A stretch of 64,000 nucleotides of DNA from Gemmobacter nectariphilus DSM 15620 (lineage in GTDB: Bacteria > Pseudomonadota > Alphaproteobacteria > Rhodobacterales > Rhodobacteraceae): assembly GCF_000429765.1 (NCBI RefSeq), contig NZ_AUCM01000005.1, forward strand, positions 1 to 64,000, given 5' to 3'. How positions within the stretch are numbered: the first letter of the stretch is position 1; every line of letters begins with the position of its first letter. Shown here in pieces: positions 55,578 through 64,000 of the stretch. The notes under the pieces are model-generated. The model made no database searches. It was given only the letters and a program-made list of their open reading frames with translations, and had not been told where the DNA came from. A program made the translations under genes and the position numbers.

Positions 55578-56507
55578 ATGCTGGATATCCTGCTGAAAAC
55601 ACTTCCATTCTTTGCCCTGATTGGCGTGGGGTTTGTCGCGGGACAGCTGCGGTTCTTCACCGCCGAAGGCACGGCCTGGCTGACAAAGTTCGTGTTCTAT
55701 TTCGCACTGTCCGCCATGCTGGTGAAACTTTGCGCAAACCTGTCGCTGGCCGACCTGTTCGATGTGCAATTCGCCAGCGCCTATCTGCTGGGCTGCGCGG
55801 TGGTCTATGCGCTGGCGATGGGCGTGGCCTTTGCCCGCCGCGTCCCCCTGGCGGAAGCGGCGGTCGAGGCGCAATGCGCCGTCATCGGCAACACCGGCTT
55901 TCTGGGCGTGCCCATGCTGGTGATGCTGCTGGGGCCGCAGGCGACGGGGCCGGTGCTGCTGGTGCTGTGTCTGGACATGATCGTCTTCAACACGCTGATC
56001 ACCGTGATCATCACAGGCGCGCGCGAAGGGCGGATGCGGCTGTCGACATTTCGCGCGCTGGGGCTGGGGCTGGTGAAGAACCCGATCATCGTGTCGATGA
56101 TCCTGGGCCTTGGCTGGGGCGCGACGGAATGGCCGGTGCCGGGGCCGGTGAACGATTTTGTCGCGCTGCTGGGAGCGGCAGCGACGCCGGGGGCGCTGTT
56201 CGCCATCGGGGCCTCGCTGGCCGGGCGGCGGGCGGAACGGCTGGCGGTCGCAGGCTGGCTGTCCTTTGCCAAACTGGTGCTGCATCCGCTGGCGGTGGCG
56301 GTCTGTGCCTTCTGGATCTTTGATGTCGATCCGATGGCCGCTGGCGTGATGGTGGCAGCCGCCGCCTTGCCCGTGGCGGGAAACACCTACATTCTGGCCG
56401 CGCATTATGGGGTTGCACCGCAACGCGTTTCGGCATCCATCCTGATCTCGACGGCGATCAGCATCGTGACCGTGACGGCGGTGATCGCCTGGGTGACGGG
56501 CGGCTAG
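55578..56507 (+). CDS. AEC family transporter
   Basis: The product is a membrane protein of 309 aa, auxin efflux carrier (Mem_trans) type, with about ten helices and the GFLGVPMLVMLLG and PVAGNTYILA family patterns. AEC proteins move small organic anions or acids; the substrate is unknown. It precedes fghA by 14 bp. Confidence 0.88.
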   Translation: MLDILLKTLPFFALIGVGFVAGQLRFFTAEGTAWLTKFVFYFALSAMLVKLCANLSLADLFDVQFASAYLLGCAVVYALAMGVAFARRVPLAEAAVEAQCAVIGNTGFLGVPMLVMLLGPQATGPVLLVLCLDMIVFNTLITVIITGAREGRMRLSTFRALGLGLVKNPIIVSMILGLGWGATEWPVPGPVNDFVALLGAAATPGALFAIGASLAGRRAERLAVAGWLSFAKLVLHPLAVAVCAFWIFDVDPMAAGVMVAAAALPVAGNTYILAAHYGVAPQRVSASILISTAISIVTVTAVIAWVTGG

Positions 56508-56521
56508 AGGAAGGACACGAC

Positions 56522-57352
56522 ATGCGGACCATCAGCGAAAATCGGTGCTTTGGCGGGGTGCAGGGGGTCTATGCCCATGGCTCCGAGGCGACGGGCTGCG
56601 AGATGACCTTTGGCCTGTTCCTGCCCGCCGAGGCAGAAGAAGGGCCGGTGCCGGTGCTGTGGTATCTGTCGGGCCTGACGTGCACGCATGAAAACGCCAT
56701 GACCAAGGCGGGGGCGCAGAAATGGGCGGCCGAGGCAGGGATAGCGCTGGTGTTCCCAGATACCTCGCCGCGCGGCGAGGGGGTGGCGAATGACCCGGCC
56801 TATGATCTGGGGCAAGGCGCCGGGTTCTATGTGAACGCGACCGAGGCGCCCTGGGCCCCGCATTACCGCATGTGGGATTACGTCACCGAGGATTTGCCCC
56901 GTGTGCTGTTTTCCGCCTTTCCGCTGGCCGAGGACGCGCAGGCGATCACCGGCCATTCGATGGGCGGGCATGGCGCCTTGACCATTGCCATGAGCTTTCC
57001 GGGCCGCTTCCGGTCGGTTTCGGCCTTTGCGCCGATCGCCCATCCGACCGCGAGTGACTGGGGCCGCAAGCAGCTGGGCGCCTATCTGGGGCCAGACGAG
57101 GGGAAATGGGCGCCGCACGATTCGACGCTGCTGATGCGCAAGCGGGGCTTTGACGGGCCGGTTCTGGTGGATCAGGGCGCCTCGGACCAGTTTCTGGAGC
57201 TGCTCAAGCCCGAGGCGCTGGCCGAGGCCATGGCGGCACGGCGGCAGAATGCGACCTTCCGCATGCAAAAGGGCTATGACCACAGCTATTTCTTTGTCTC
57301 GACCTTCATGGAAAGCCATGTCGCGTTTCATGCCGATGCGCTGTTTGGCTGA
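56522..57352 (+). CDS. fghA: S-formylglutathione hydrolase
   Basis: FghA (276 aa) hydrolyses S-formylglutathione to formate and glutathione in formaldehyde oxidation. The nucleophile Ser146 is in GHSMGGHG, with the acid in DQGASDQF and the histidine in KGYDHSYFF. It starts 14 bp after the AEC transporter gene, an unusual partner; the usual glutathione-dependent formaldehyde dehydrogenase is not adjacent. The formate produced can feed Fhs encoded near 23-25 kb. Confidence 0.94.
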   Translation: MRTISENRCFGGVQGVYAHGSEATGCEMTFGLFLPAEAEEGPVPVLWYLSGLTCTHENAMTKAGAQKWAAEAGIALVFPDTSPRGEGVANDPAYDLGQGAGFYVNATEAPWAPHYRMWDYVTEDLPRVLFSAFPLAEDAQAITGHSMGGHGALTIAMSFPGRFRSVSAFAPIAHPTASDWGRKQLGAYLGPDEGKWAPHDSTLLMRKRGFDGPVLVDQGASDQFLELLKPEALAEAMAARRQNATFRMQKGYDHSYFFVSTFMESHVAFHADALFG

Positions 57353-57401
57353 GCCGCTGCGCGGGTGGATGGCGCCGGGGGCCTCCTGCCCCCGGACCCC
57401 C

Positions 57402-57428
57402 GGGGGTATTTGGCAAAAGGCAAAGGGG
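57402..57428. repeat. dispersed repeat copy, GGGGGTATTTGGC
   Basis: It lies between fghA and the DUF188 gene after a CCGGGGGC/GCCCCCGG hairpin. The hairpin followed by TATTTGG looks like a terminator arrangement. Confidence 0.6.
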
Positions 57429-57445
57429 CAGCCGGGGGGCGCGGG

Positions 57446-57883
57446 ATGACGATCTGGGTTGATGCCGATGCCTGCCCGGTCAAGGCCGAGGTGGAGCGGG
57501 TTGCCACGCGGCACCGGCGCCGCGTGGTGATGGTGTCGAACGGCGGGATCCGGCCAAGTGCCAATCCGCTGGTCGAGATGGTCTATGTCGCCGCGGGCCC
57601 TGACGAGGCGGACAAGCGGATCGCCGACAGTGTGGCCCCGGGCGATGTGGTGGTGACCAGCGACATGCCGCTGGCCGCGAAAGTGGTTGCCGCCGGGGCG
57701 CGGGCGATCCGGCCCGATGGCAGCCTGTTGACCGAGCGCAACATTGGCGAGGCGTTGGCGATGCGCGATCTGATGGCCGATCTGCGCGCGGCCGACCCGT
57801 TCCGGCAAGGCGGAGGCAAGGCATTTTCCGCCGCTGACCGATCGCGGTTTCTGGATGTGCTGGAACGTCTGGTGCGCGACTGA
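57446..57883 (+). CDS. YaiI/YqxD family (DUF188) protein
   Basis: The product is a small conserved protein of 145 aa with the PIN-like opening TIWVDADACPVKAEV and the VTSDMPLAA, GGGKAFSAADRSRF blocks. Its function is unestablished; a metal-dependent nuclease fold is suspected for the family. The start is ATG 57446; the frame reaches back to 57365 through repeat DNA. Confidence 0.88.
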   Translation: MTIWVDADACPVKAEVERVATRHRRRVVMVSNGGIRPSANPLVEMVYVAAGPDEADKRIADSVAPGDVVVTSDMPLAAKVVAAGARAIRPDGSLLTERNIGEALAMRDLMADLRAADPFRQGGGKAFSAADRSRFLDVLERLVRD

Positions 57884-57924
57884 AAGCCGTGGCATCGTCG
57901 GCGCGCCGCAAAGGTGCGGCCGCA

Positions 57925-58881
57925 ATGCGGGTGAAGGGCATGAGCGTCGTTCCTGTCGGGGCCGTGCCCCTTAGCGGCATCTTGCTGGCCTTGGGCGGCA
58001 GCGTGGTGTTTTCTGTCAACGATGTCGCGATCAAGTTCCTGTCGGGCGCCTATCCGCTGCATCAGGTGGTGCTGGTGCGCGCGGTGATCGGGTTGATTTT
58101 CCTGGTCCTGCTGATCGCGGCCACGGGTGGCAACTGGCGCCAGCTGCGCACCCGCCGGCCGCGCACGCATCTGCTGCGAGTGGTGATCGTGGTTACCTCG
58201 AATGCCAGCTATTTCCTGGGGCTGGCGGCGCTGCCGCTGGCCGATGCGGTGGCCATGGCCTTTGTCGCGCCGGTGTTCATTACCTTGCTGTCCATCGTCA
58301 TGCTGAAGGAAAAGGTGGGGCCCCATCGCTGGGCGGCCGTGGCGGCCGGGCTGATCGGCACCTTCGTGATGATGCGGCCCGGGCAAGGCGCGATCCAGCC
58401 TGCGGCAATCCTGATCCTGATCTCTGCCGCCTGTTATGCGCTGAGCCAGCTTCTGGCGCGCGGCATGCGCGAGACGGAAAGCGCGATTGCCCTGAGCTTT
58501 TACATTCAGGTCGGGTTCCTGGTGACATCCAGCGCCATGGGGCTTTGGGCGGGGGACGGGCACATGGCCGGGTCGGGCGATGCCTCGCTGGCCTTTCTGC
58601 TGCGCGCCTGGGTCTGGCCGCCGATGCAGGACTGGCCCGCGTTCCTGGCAACCGGCCTTGCGGTTGCGGTCGGCAGCCTGATGATTGCCCAGGCCTATCG
58701 CACGCTGGAGGCAGCGGTCGTGGCGCCCTTTGAATATGCGGCGATTCCCATGGCGATCCTGTGGGGCGTCGTGGTCTTTGGCACCTTCCCCGATCCGCAA
58801 GGCCTGCTGGGCATGGTGCTGATCGTGGGGGCCGGTCTATACACCCTGTGGCGCGAGGCGGTCAGGGGACGGATGCGGTGA
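57925..58881 (+). CDS. EamA family (DMT) transporter
   Basis: The product is a 318-aa membrane protein with ten predicted helices in two EamA halves (FSVNDVAIKFLSG at the first, AVGSLMIAQAYRTLEAAVVAPFEY at the second). ATG 57925 has AAGG nine bases upstream; a GTG at 57889 and an ATG at 57940 are alternatives. Substrate unknown. The stop overlaps the next gene as GTGA. Confidence 0.87.
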   Translation: MRVKGMSVVPVGAVPLSGILLALGGSVVFSVNDVAIKFLSGAYPLHQVVLVRAVIGLIFLVLLIAATGGNWRQLRTRRPRTHLLRVVIVVTSNASYFLGLAALPLADAVAMAFVAPVFITLLSIVMLKEKVGPHRWAAVAAGLIGTFVMMRPGQGAIQPAAILILISAACYALSQLLARGMRETESAIALSFYIQVGFLVTSSAMGLWAGDGHMAGSGDASLAFLLRAWVWPPMQDWPAFLATGLAVAVGSLMIAQAYRTLEAAVVAPFEYAAIPMAILWGVVVFGTFPDPQGLLGMVLIVGAGLYTLWREAVRGRMR

Positions 58882-59498
58882 AACCCGATGTGATGGTGTT
58901 CGACATTGGCCGGGTGCTGATCGGCTGGGATCCCGAAGGGTTCTATGACCGCGTGATCGGCCCCAAGGCGCGGGCGCGCCTGTTCGCCGAGGTCGATCTG
59001 CACGGGATGAACCTGCGCATCGACGCGGGCGAGGGTTTTTTGGGGCCCGTGGCCGAGATGGCCGCCCGCTATCCGCACTGGGCCGATGCGATCATGCTTT
59101 GGCATGACCGCTGGCTGGATCTGGTGACAGGGCCGATCCCCCGGTCGGTCGCCATGATGCGGGCCTTGAAACGGGCCGGGGTGCCGGTGCTGGCGCTGAC
59201 CAATTTCGGCAACGAGACGCTGAAGATCGCCAAGGCGCGGTTCGATTTCCTGAACGAATTCGACCGCATGTTCGTTTCGGCCGAATTGCGGCTGCTCAAA
59301 CCCGATCCGGCGATCTATGCCGCGCTGGAGCTGGGCACCGGCTATGCGCCGCAAAGGCTGTTCTTTACCGACGATCGCCCCGAAAATTGCGATGCCGCTG
59401 CCGCGCGCGGCTGGCATACCCATGTCTTTGATGGCCCCGATGGGCTGGAAAAGGCGCTGTTGACGCATGGATTGCTGACCGAGGAGACCCTGCCATGA
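58878..59498 (+). CDS. HAD family hydrolase
   Basis: The product is 206 aa of the HAD superfamily, YihX/epoxide-hydrolase-like subgroup. The catalytic motif is VFDIGRVLIGWDP (residues about 6-18), with LALTNFG near 112 and LLKPDPAIY, FFTDDRPENCDAA for later motifs. In the first motif the second Asp is replaced by Gly (D-I-G), typical of this phosphatase subgroup. GTG 58878 is the start, overlapping the transporter gene. It overlaps the next gene by 4 bp. Confidence 0.85.
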   Translation: MKPDVMVFDIGRVLIGWDPEGFYDRVIGPKARARLFAEVDLHGMNLRIDAGEGFLGPVAEMAARYPHWADAIMLWHDRWLDLVTGPIPRSVAMMRALKRAGVPVLALTNFGNETLKIAKARFDFLNEFDRMFVSAELRLLKPDPAIYAALELGTGYAPQRLFFTDDRPENCDAAAARGWHTHVFDGPDGLEKALLTHGLLTEETLP

Positions 59499-60418
59499 CC
59501 CCGATTTTCGTGCCGCGCGAGGCCGAGGCCCATATGGACTGGATCGGTCTGACCGAGGCGTTCAAGGCCGCGCACCTGCTGCCAAAGGCCGAGATCGCCG
59601 ACCTGTTCCTGTATCGCGGCAAGGATACGCTGCTGGACCGCGCGGCCTGGATCGACGGGATGGGATCAGCGGTCAAGGTCGCGACCGTGACGCCGGGCAA
59701 TCCGGGGCGGGGTCTGCCGATGGTGAACGGGGTGGTGAACCTGTTCGACGACACCACGGGGCTTTTGGAGGCGCTGGTCGATTTCCACCTGGTGACCAAG
59801 TGGAAGACTGCCGGCGACAGCCTCCTGGCCGCCCGCCTGCTGGCCCGGCCCGATGCGCGCAACTTTCTGATCGTGGGGGCGGGCACGGTCGGCCGCTCGA
59901 TGGTCGAGGCCTATTCCGCCGCCTTCCCGGATGCACGCTTCACGGTCTGGAACCGCTCGCCTGAAGGGGCCGCACGGATGGCGGCCGAAGTGCCCGGCCT
60001 TGCCGTGGCAGGCGATCTGGAAACGGCGGTCGGCGCGGCAGATGTGATCGTGACCTGCACCATGAGCAGCCAGCCGGTCATCAAGGGCGACTGGCTGCGC
60101 CCCGGCCAGCATCTGGACCTGATCGGCGCCTACCGCCCCGACATGCGCGAGGTGGACGATACCGCCATCGCGCGCGCCCGTGTCTATGTCGACAGCCGCG
60201 CGACCACGATCCACCACATCGGCGAGATCATGGCCCCGCTGGCCTCCGGGGCACTGACCGAAGCGGCGATCCAGGGCGATTACTACGACATCGGCTCGGG
60301 TGCCTGGGAACGCCGGTCCGAGGACGAGATCACCATTTCCAAGAACGGTGGCGGCGCGCATCTGGACCTGATGACCAGCCGCTTCGCACTGGATCGCTGG
60401 CGCGCGGCGCAGGGCTAG
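59495..60418 (+). CDS. ornithine cyclodeaminase/mu-crystallin family protein
   Basis: The product is an NAD(P)-binding enzyme of 307 aa. The Rossmann motif VGAGTVGRSM is near residue 129, GSAVKVATVTPGNPGRGLPMVNGVVNLFDDTTG is the substrate block with the conserved Lys, and CTMSSQPVI follows. Family members include ornithine cyclodeaminase and ketimine reductases. It is part of the EamA-HAD run with overlapping ATGA, so it may act on an amino acid handled by the transporter, but that is a guess. Confidence 0.85.
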   Translation: MTPIFVPREAEAHMDWIGLTEAFKAAHLLPKAEIADLFLYRGKDTLLDRAAWIDGMGSAVKVATVTPGNPGRGLPMVNGVVNLFDDTTGLLEALVDFHLVTKWKTAGDSLLAARLLARPDARNFLIVGAGTVGRSMVEAYSAAFPDARFTVWNRSPEGAARMAAEVPGLAVAGDLETAVGAADVIVTCTMSSQPVIKGDWLRPGQHLDLIGAYRPDMREVDDTAIARARVYVDSRATTIHHIGEIMAPLASGALTEAAIQGDYYDIGSGAWERRSEDEITISKNGGGAHLDLMTSRFALDRWRAAQG

Positions 60419-60537
60419 GGCGCCTCACGCGGAATTGCGCCGATGGTCGGGCGAACGCGCCCCGCACACGATTGTGTGGCTGCCATGCTGCGCTGCAGCC
60501 ATGCTAGGCTGCTGGACGAACGGTTCGGGAGAGTGAC

Positions 60538-61893
60538 ATGACCACGCCCAAGGGGCTTGCCGCGCACAGGTTCGGATATGGCCCGAGGGCGGGCAGGCTG
60601 CCCGATCATGCCCCCGCCGCCCTGCTGGGCAAGCGCGACAGGATGCTCAAGGTCTGGCCCGGCCAAAGCACGGAACAGGTTCTGATGAAGATGGCCAAGG
60701 ACCGGCAGGCCGACCGGGACGCGGCCAATCCCGAGATCAGGCGCAAGATCAAGCGGGTTTCCTTCATGGAAGGCAAGCGGCAGGCGCTGGTCAATGCGCG
60801 TCTGGAACTGGCGCGCGCCGTCGATTCGGATGACAGCTACCGTGAGCGGCTGGTCCGGTTCTGGGCGGACCATTTCACCGTGATCGCGCGGGGCGCCTCG
60901 CAGCTTCCGATGACGACCGCCTTTGCCGACGACGTCATCCGCCCGAATATCACCGGGCGCTTTGCAACGCTGCTGCGCGCGGCGATCACCCATCCGGCGA
61001 TGCTGACCTATCTGAACCAGTCGTCGTCGGTCGGCCCTGACTCGGTCTTCGGGCAGCGCGTCGGCCGGGGGTTGAACGAAAATCTCGCCCGCGAACTGCT
61101 GGAATTGCACACGCTGGGGGTAGACGGCGGTTATACCCAGACCGACGTGCGGCAAGCGGCCCTGCTGCTGACCGGCCTGTCCGTGAATGTGGAAAAGGGC
61201 ACGGTCTATCTGGACAAGCGCGCCGAGCCGGGCGCCGAGACCGTGCTGGGCAAGAGCTATGGCGGGGCCCGCAAGGCGCGGATCGAGGATATCTACCAGC
61301 TGCTCGACGATCTGGCCGTGCATCCGGCCACCGCCCGGCACATCAGCTGGAAACTTGCGGTCCATTTCGTCTCGGACACCCCCGACCGGGCGCTGATCGA
61401 GGATCTGGCGGCGATCTGGCTGAAGACCGGGGGCGATCTGCTGGCCGTCTCGACCGCGCTGAGCGAGCATCCCGCCGCCAATCGGCCGGCGCTGGAAAAG
61501 GCCCGCCAGCCCTTTGACTTCATCGTGGCCGCGCTGCGGGCGCTGGACGTGGGCGGCCAGCAGATCACCGGCTGGAACGATGCCACGCTGCGGCGCATCG
61601 CGCTTAACCCGATGGCGGCGATGGGGCAGACCTGGCAAGAGCCGAACGGCCCCGATGGCTGGGAAGAGGATTTCAGCCGCTGGATCACGCCGCAGGCGCT
61701 GGCGACCCGGATCGACTGGGGCATCCAGATGCCGCGCCGGCTGCGCAAGACCCTGCCCGATGCGCGCAACTTTGTGGATATGGCGCTGGCCGACATGGCC
61801 GATGACGATCTGCTGCGGCTGGTCGCCCGGTCGGAGACCGGAGCCGAGGGGGTCGGGCTGGTGCTGGCCTCGCCCCGGTTCAACCGCCGTTAA
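60538..61893 (+). CDS. DUF1800 family protein
   Basis: The product is 451 aa. RERLVRFWADHFTV (about residue 102), GRGLNENLARELLELHTLGVDGGYTQTDV (about 176-204) and HISWKLAVHFVSD are family blocks. It has no clear signal peptide. DUF1800 proteins nearly always pair with a DUF1501 gene, as here (10-bp gap with TAAGGAGG ribosome site). The function is undefined. Confidence 0.9.
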   Translation: MTTPKGLAAHRFGYGPRAGRLPDHAPAALLGKRDRMLKVWPGQSTEQVLMKMAKDRQADRDAANPEIRRKIKRVSFMEGKRQALVNARLELARAVDSDDSYRERLVRFWADHFTVIARGASQLPMTTAFADDVIRPNITGRFATLLRAAITHPAMLTYLNQSSSVGPDSVFGQRVGRGLNENLARELLELHTLGVDGGYTQTDVRQAALLLTGLSVNVEKGTVYLDKRAEPGAETVLGKSYGGARKARIEDIYQLLDDLAVHPATARHISWKLAVHFVSDTPDRALIEDLAAIWLKTGGDLLAVSTALSEHPAANRPALEKARQPFDFIVAALRALDVGGQQITGWNDATLRRIALNPMAAMGQTWQEPNGPDGWEEDFSRWITPQALATRIDWGIQMPRRLRKTLPDARNFVDMALADMADDDLLRLVARSETGAEGVGLVLASPRFNRR

Positions 61894-61903
61894 GGAGGCG
61901 ACG

Positions 61904-63136
61904 ATGACGCAACATCTGGATCGGCGCGGTTTTCTGCGGGGCGGGCTGGCGCTGGGGTGTTCGGCGGCGGCCTTTCCGCTGATGACCCATGCAACCTTTG
62001 CCTCGGCGCCTTTCGATCACCGGCTGGTGGTGGTGATCTTGCGCGGGGCGCTGGACGGGCTGGACGTGATCCGCCCGGCCGGCGATCGCGCCTTTCGCAG
62101 CCTGCGCCCGGACCTTGGCCAGGACGAAGGGCCGGCGCTGGACGATTACTGGCAACTGCATCCTGGCCTTGCCGGGCTGATGCCGCTGTGGAAGGCGGGC
62201 GAGCTTGGCTTCGTTCAGGCTGTCTCGACCCCATACCGCGACCAGCGCAGCCATTTCGACGGGCAGGACATGCTCGAGGCCGGGACGGCGATGGACAGCC
62301 CCCCTGAATTTCGCCGCGAAGGCTGGCTGAACCGCCTGCTTGCGGACATTCCGGGGGCGCGGGCGGAAACCGCCTTTGCCGTCGGACGCGAGGCGCTGCC
62401 GATCCTGAGCGGCAAGAGCCCCATGCAAAGCTGGGCGCCCGATACCGAAATGCGGGTCAGCCCGCAGGGGCGGCGGCTGCTGGCGCAACTTTACGAATCC
62501 GATCTGCCGTTCCATGCGGCCGCCGAAACGGCGCTGGAGCTGACCGACATGCTGACCGACGCGGACCCGCCGACCCCCGCCGAGGATGACGAGGCCATGA
62601 TGGCGCCGCAGAAGGTGATGATGCCCGACGCCGGGCGCGCCAATGCCGAAGTGGCCGCCTTTGCCGAATTCGCGGCCGCGCGCCTGCGCGAGGATACCCG
62701 GATCGTCGCCTTGTCGCTGGCGGGCTGGGATACCCATGCCGGGCAGGAACAAGGCATCCGCCGGCCTCTGGCGCGGCTGGAACAGCTGATGCTGGGCTTG
62801 CAGGCAGGGCTGGGGCCGGTCTGGCAAAAGACTGCCTTCATCGCGATGACGGAATTTGGCCGCACGGTGCGGCAGAACGGCACCAAGGGCACCGACCATG
62901 GCACGGGCGGTGCGATGATCACCGCAGGCGGCGCGATCCGGGGCGGCAAGGTGCTGGGCCGCTGGCCCGGCCTTGCGGACAGCGACCTTTATGCCGGGCG
63001 CGACCTGATGCCCACCGGCGATGTGCGCGCGGTTGCCGCCTGGGTCATCCATGGGCTGATGGGAACGGACAAGGGCAGGCTGCAGACCAGCGTGTTTCCC
63101 GGGCTGGACATGGGCGCGAACCCCGGCATCGTCTGA
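61904..63136 (+). CDS. DUF1501 family Tat-exported protein
   Basis: The product is 410 aa with a twin-arginine signal (LDRRGFLRGG, RR at residues 7-8) ending near THATFA. The body has an alkaline-phosphatase/sulfatase-like fold pattern: LVVVILRGALDGLDVI, SHFDGQDMLEAGT, AMTEFGRTVRQNGTKGTDHGTGGAM. The GTDHGTGG motif is the family hallmark. It likely works with the DUF1800 partner outside the cytoplasm. Confidence 0.9.
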   Translation: MTQHLDRRGFLRGGLALGCSAAAFPLMTHATFASAPFDHRLVVVILRGALDGLDVIRPAGDRAFRSLRPDLGQDEGPALDDYWQLHPGLAGLMPLWKAGELGFVQAVSTPYRDQRSHFDGQDMLEAGTAMDSPPEFRREGWLNRLLADIPGARAETAFAVGREALPILSGKSPMQSWAPDTEMRVSPQGRRLLAQLYESDLPFHAAAETALELTDMLTDADPPTPAEDDEAMMAPQKVMMPDAGRANAEVAAFAEFAAARLREDTRIVALSLAGWDTHAGQEQGIRRPLARLEQLMLGLQAGLGPVWQKTAFIAMTEFGRTVRQNGTKGTDHGTGGAMITAGGAIRGGKVLGRWPGLADSDLYAGRDLMPTGDVRAVAAWVIHGLMGTDKGRLQTSVFPGLDMGANPGIV

Positions 63137-63178
63137 GCCTGGTGTCACCGCCGGACCGGGGCCCTGCCCCGGACCCCG

Positions 63179-63204
63179 GGATATTTGGATCAAGGCGAAA
63201 TGGG
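63179..63204. repeat. dispersed repeat copy, exact 22-bp match
   Basis: The core GGATATTTGGATCAAGGCG is identical to the right member of the inverted pair near 35.5 kb. It follows a CCGGGGC/GCCCCGG hairpin after the DUF1501 gene. Confidence 0.75.
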
Positions 63205-63286
63205 GGCGCGGCGCCATGAGGATCATGGCATGGGGCCTGGACCTGTGCTGTCCTGGGCTGATGCGGCCGCCGCCCCGCATGGCGTG

Positions 63287-63312
63287 AAAAAGGGGGCGCA
63301 GGCGCCCCCTTT
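63287..63312 (-). terminator. Rho-independent terminator of leuB
   Basis: AAAGGGGGCGC (63289-63299) pairs perfectly with GCGCCCCCTTT (63302-63312). Read on the minus strand a run of five T bases follows. It lies 6 bp after the leuB stop. Confidence 0.9.
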
Positions 63313-63318
63313 GGTCTG

Positions 63319-64000
63319 TCAGAGGCTGGCGTCCAGCGCGGCGACGACAGCATCGCCCATCTGGCTGGTCGACACCGGGGTGCCGCCCGCTGGGCCCATC
63401 AGATCGGCCGTGCGCACGCCATCGGCCAGCACCTTTTCAACCGCCTTTTCAACGCGATCCGCCTCGGCGCCCATGTCGAAGCTGTAGCGCAGCGCCATGG
63501 CGAACGACAGGATGCAGGCGATCGGGTTCGCCTTGCCCTGCCCCGCGATATCGGGGGCCGAGCCGTGCACCGGCTCGTAGAGCGCCTTGGGACGGCCATT
63601 GGCCATCGGGGCGCCCAGCGAGGCCGAGGGCAGCATCCCCAGCGAGCCGGTCAGCATGGCCGCCAGATCCGACAGCAGATCGCCGAACAGGTTGTCGGTG
63701 ACGATCACATCGAACTGCTTGGGCCAGCGGGTCAGCTGCATGGCGCCGGCATCGGCATACATGTGCGAGAGTTCAACGTCCGGGTATTCCTTGTCGTGGA
63801 TTTCCTGCACGACCTGGCGCCACAGGATGCCCGATTCCATGACGTTGGCCTTCTCCATCGAGCAGACCTTGTTGCCGCGCTTGCGGGCCAGTTCAAAGGC
63901 CGAACGGGCAACGCGGGCGATTTCCGATTCCGTATAGCGCTGGGTGTTGATGCCCACACGCTCGTTGCCTTCGGTGAAGATGCCGCGCGGCTCGCCGAAA
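63319..64000 (-). CDS. leuB: 3-isopropylmalate dehydrogenase (3' part)
   Basis: The visible C-terminal about 227 residues belong to LeuB, which oxidatively decarboxylates 3-isopropylmalate in leucine synthesis. [54 protein letters not shown] and the NAD-selective [18 protein letters not shown] block are clear. The frame runs off the right edge (reading [15 protein letters not shown] upstream), so about the first 140 residues lie outside the window. Confidence 0.96.
   Translation of the reverse strand, partial: FGEPRGIFTEGNERVGINTQRYTESEIARVARSAFELARKRGNKVCSMEKANVMESGILWRQVVQEIHDKEYPDVELSHMYADAGAMQLTRWPKQFDVIVTDNLFGDLLSDLAAMLTGSLGMLPSASLGAPMANGRPKALYEPVHGSAPDIAGQGKANPIACILSFAMALRYSFDMGAEADRVEKAVEKVLADGVRTADLMGPAGGTPVSTSQMGDAVVAALDASL

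Overview
The window is GC-rich DNA from an alphaproteobacterium, most likely a Rhodobacteraceae member close to Paracoccus or Rhodobacter. The support is the gene families (ureDA-J-BC-EFG urease order, DUF3422, a short-chain fatty-acyl regulator, choXWV with BetI, a serC leader RNA), the tol-pal operon order, and short G-rich/TATTTGG intergenic repeats. The genus is an inference. I see about 62 protein genes (one cut by the right edge) and no rRNA, tRNA, CRISPR array, insertion sequence or prophage.

Layout. 1-570: an A/C-rich, gene-free stretch with two perfect DnaA boxes and six GANTC sites packed into 76 bp. 571-6345: a five-gene peptide-type ABC importer, followed by an acetyltransferase, a YeeE/YedE transporter (+) and a DUF3422 membrane protein (-). 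9656-16869: a urease operon with a HupE/UreJ nickel permease between ureA and ureB, and an unusual pair (Tat-exported cyclase/metal hydrolase plus AhpD-like protein) between ureB and ureC. 17047-25001: pntAB transhydrogenase, an SDR dehydrogenase, a membrane LytTR protein, a thioesterase, and the one-carbon enzymes folD and fhs. 25222-33781: ftsH, tilS, and the Tol-Pal envelope system cpoB-pal-tolB-tolA-tolR-tolQ. 33926-39119: a ScfR-type regulator and choline uptake choXWV divergent from betI, with a perfect BetI-like operator between them.

39308-46564: a nucleoside hydrolase, a secreted CAP-domain/RTX protein, the serine biosynthesis genes serB (-) and serC-serA (+) with a serC leader RNA, and a metallophosphoesterase. 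46687-55460: a seven-gene catabolic operon (amidohydrolase, TRAP transporter QMP, glutamine-synthetase-like ligase, aldehyde dehydrogenase, iron alcohol dehydrogenase) divergent from an RpiR-family regulator. Its gene set fits gamma-glutamyl-shielded oxidation of an imported amino alcohol or amine, which is the most interesting metabolic proposal here. 55578-60418: AEC transporter, S-formylglutathione hydrolase, a DUF188 protein, and an EamA/HAD/ornithine-cyclodeaminase-like run. 60538-64000: a DUF1800-DUF1501 pair and the 3' part of leuB.

Most operons show tight ATGA-type overlaps. Strong hairpins sit at gene ends and between binding-protein genes and their permeases. Start codons were chosen from ribosome binding sites, family N-termini and overlaps; several lie far inside the longest open frames.
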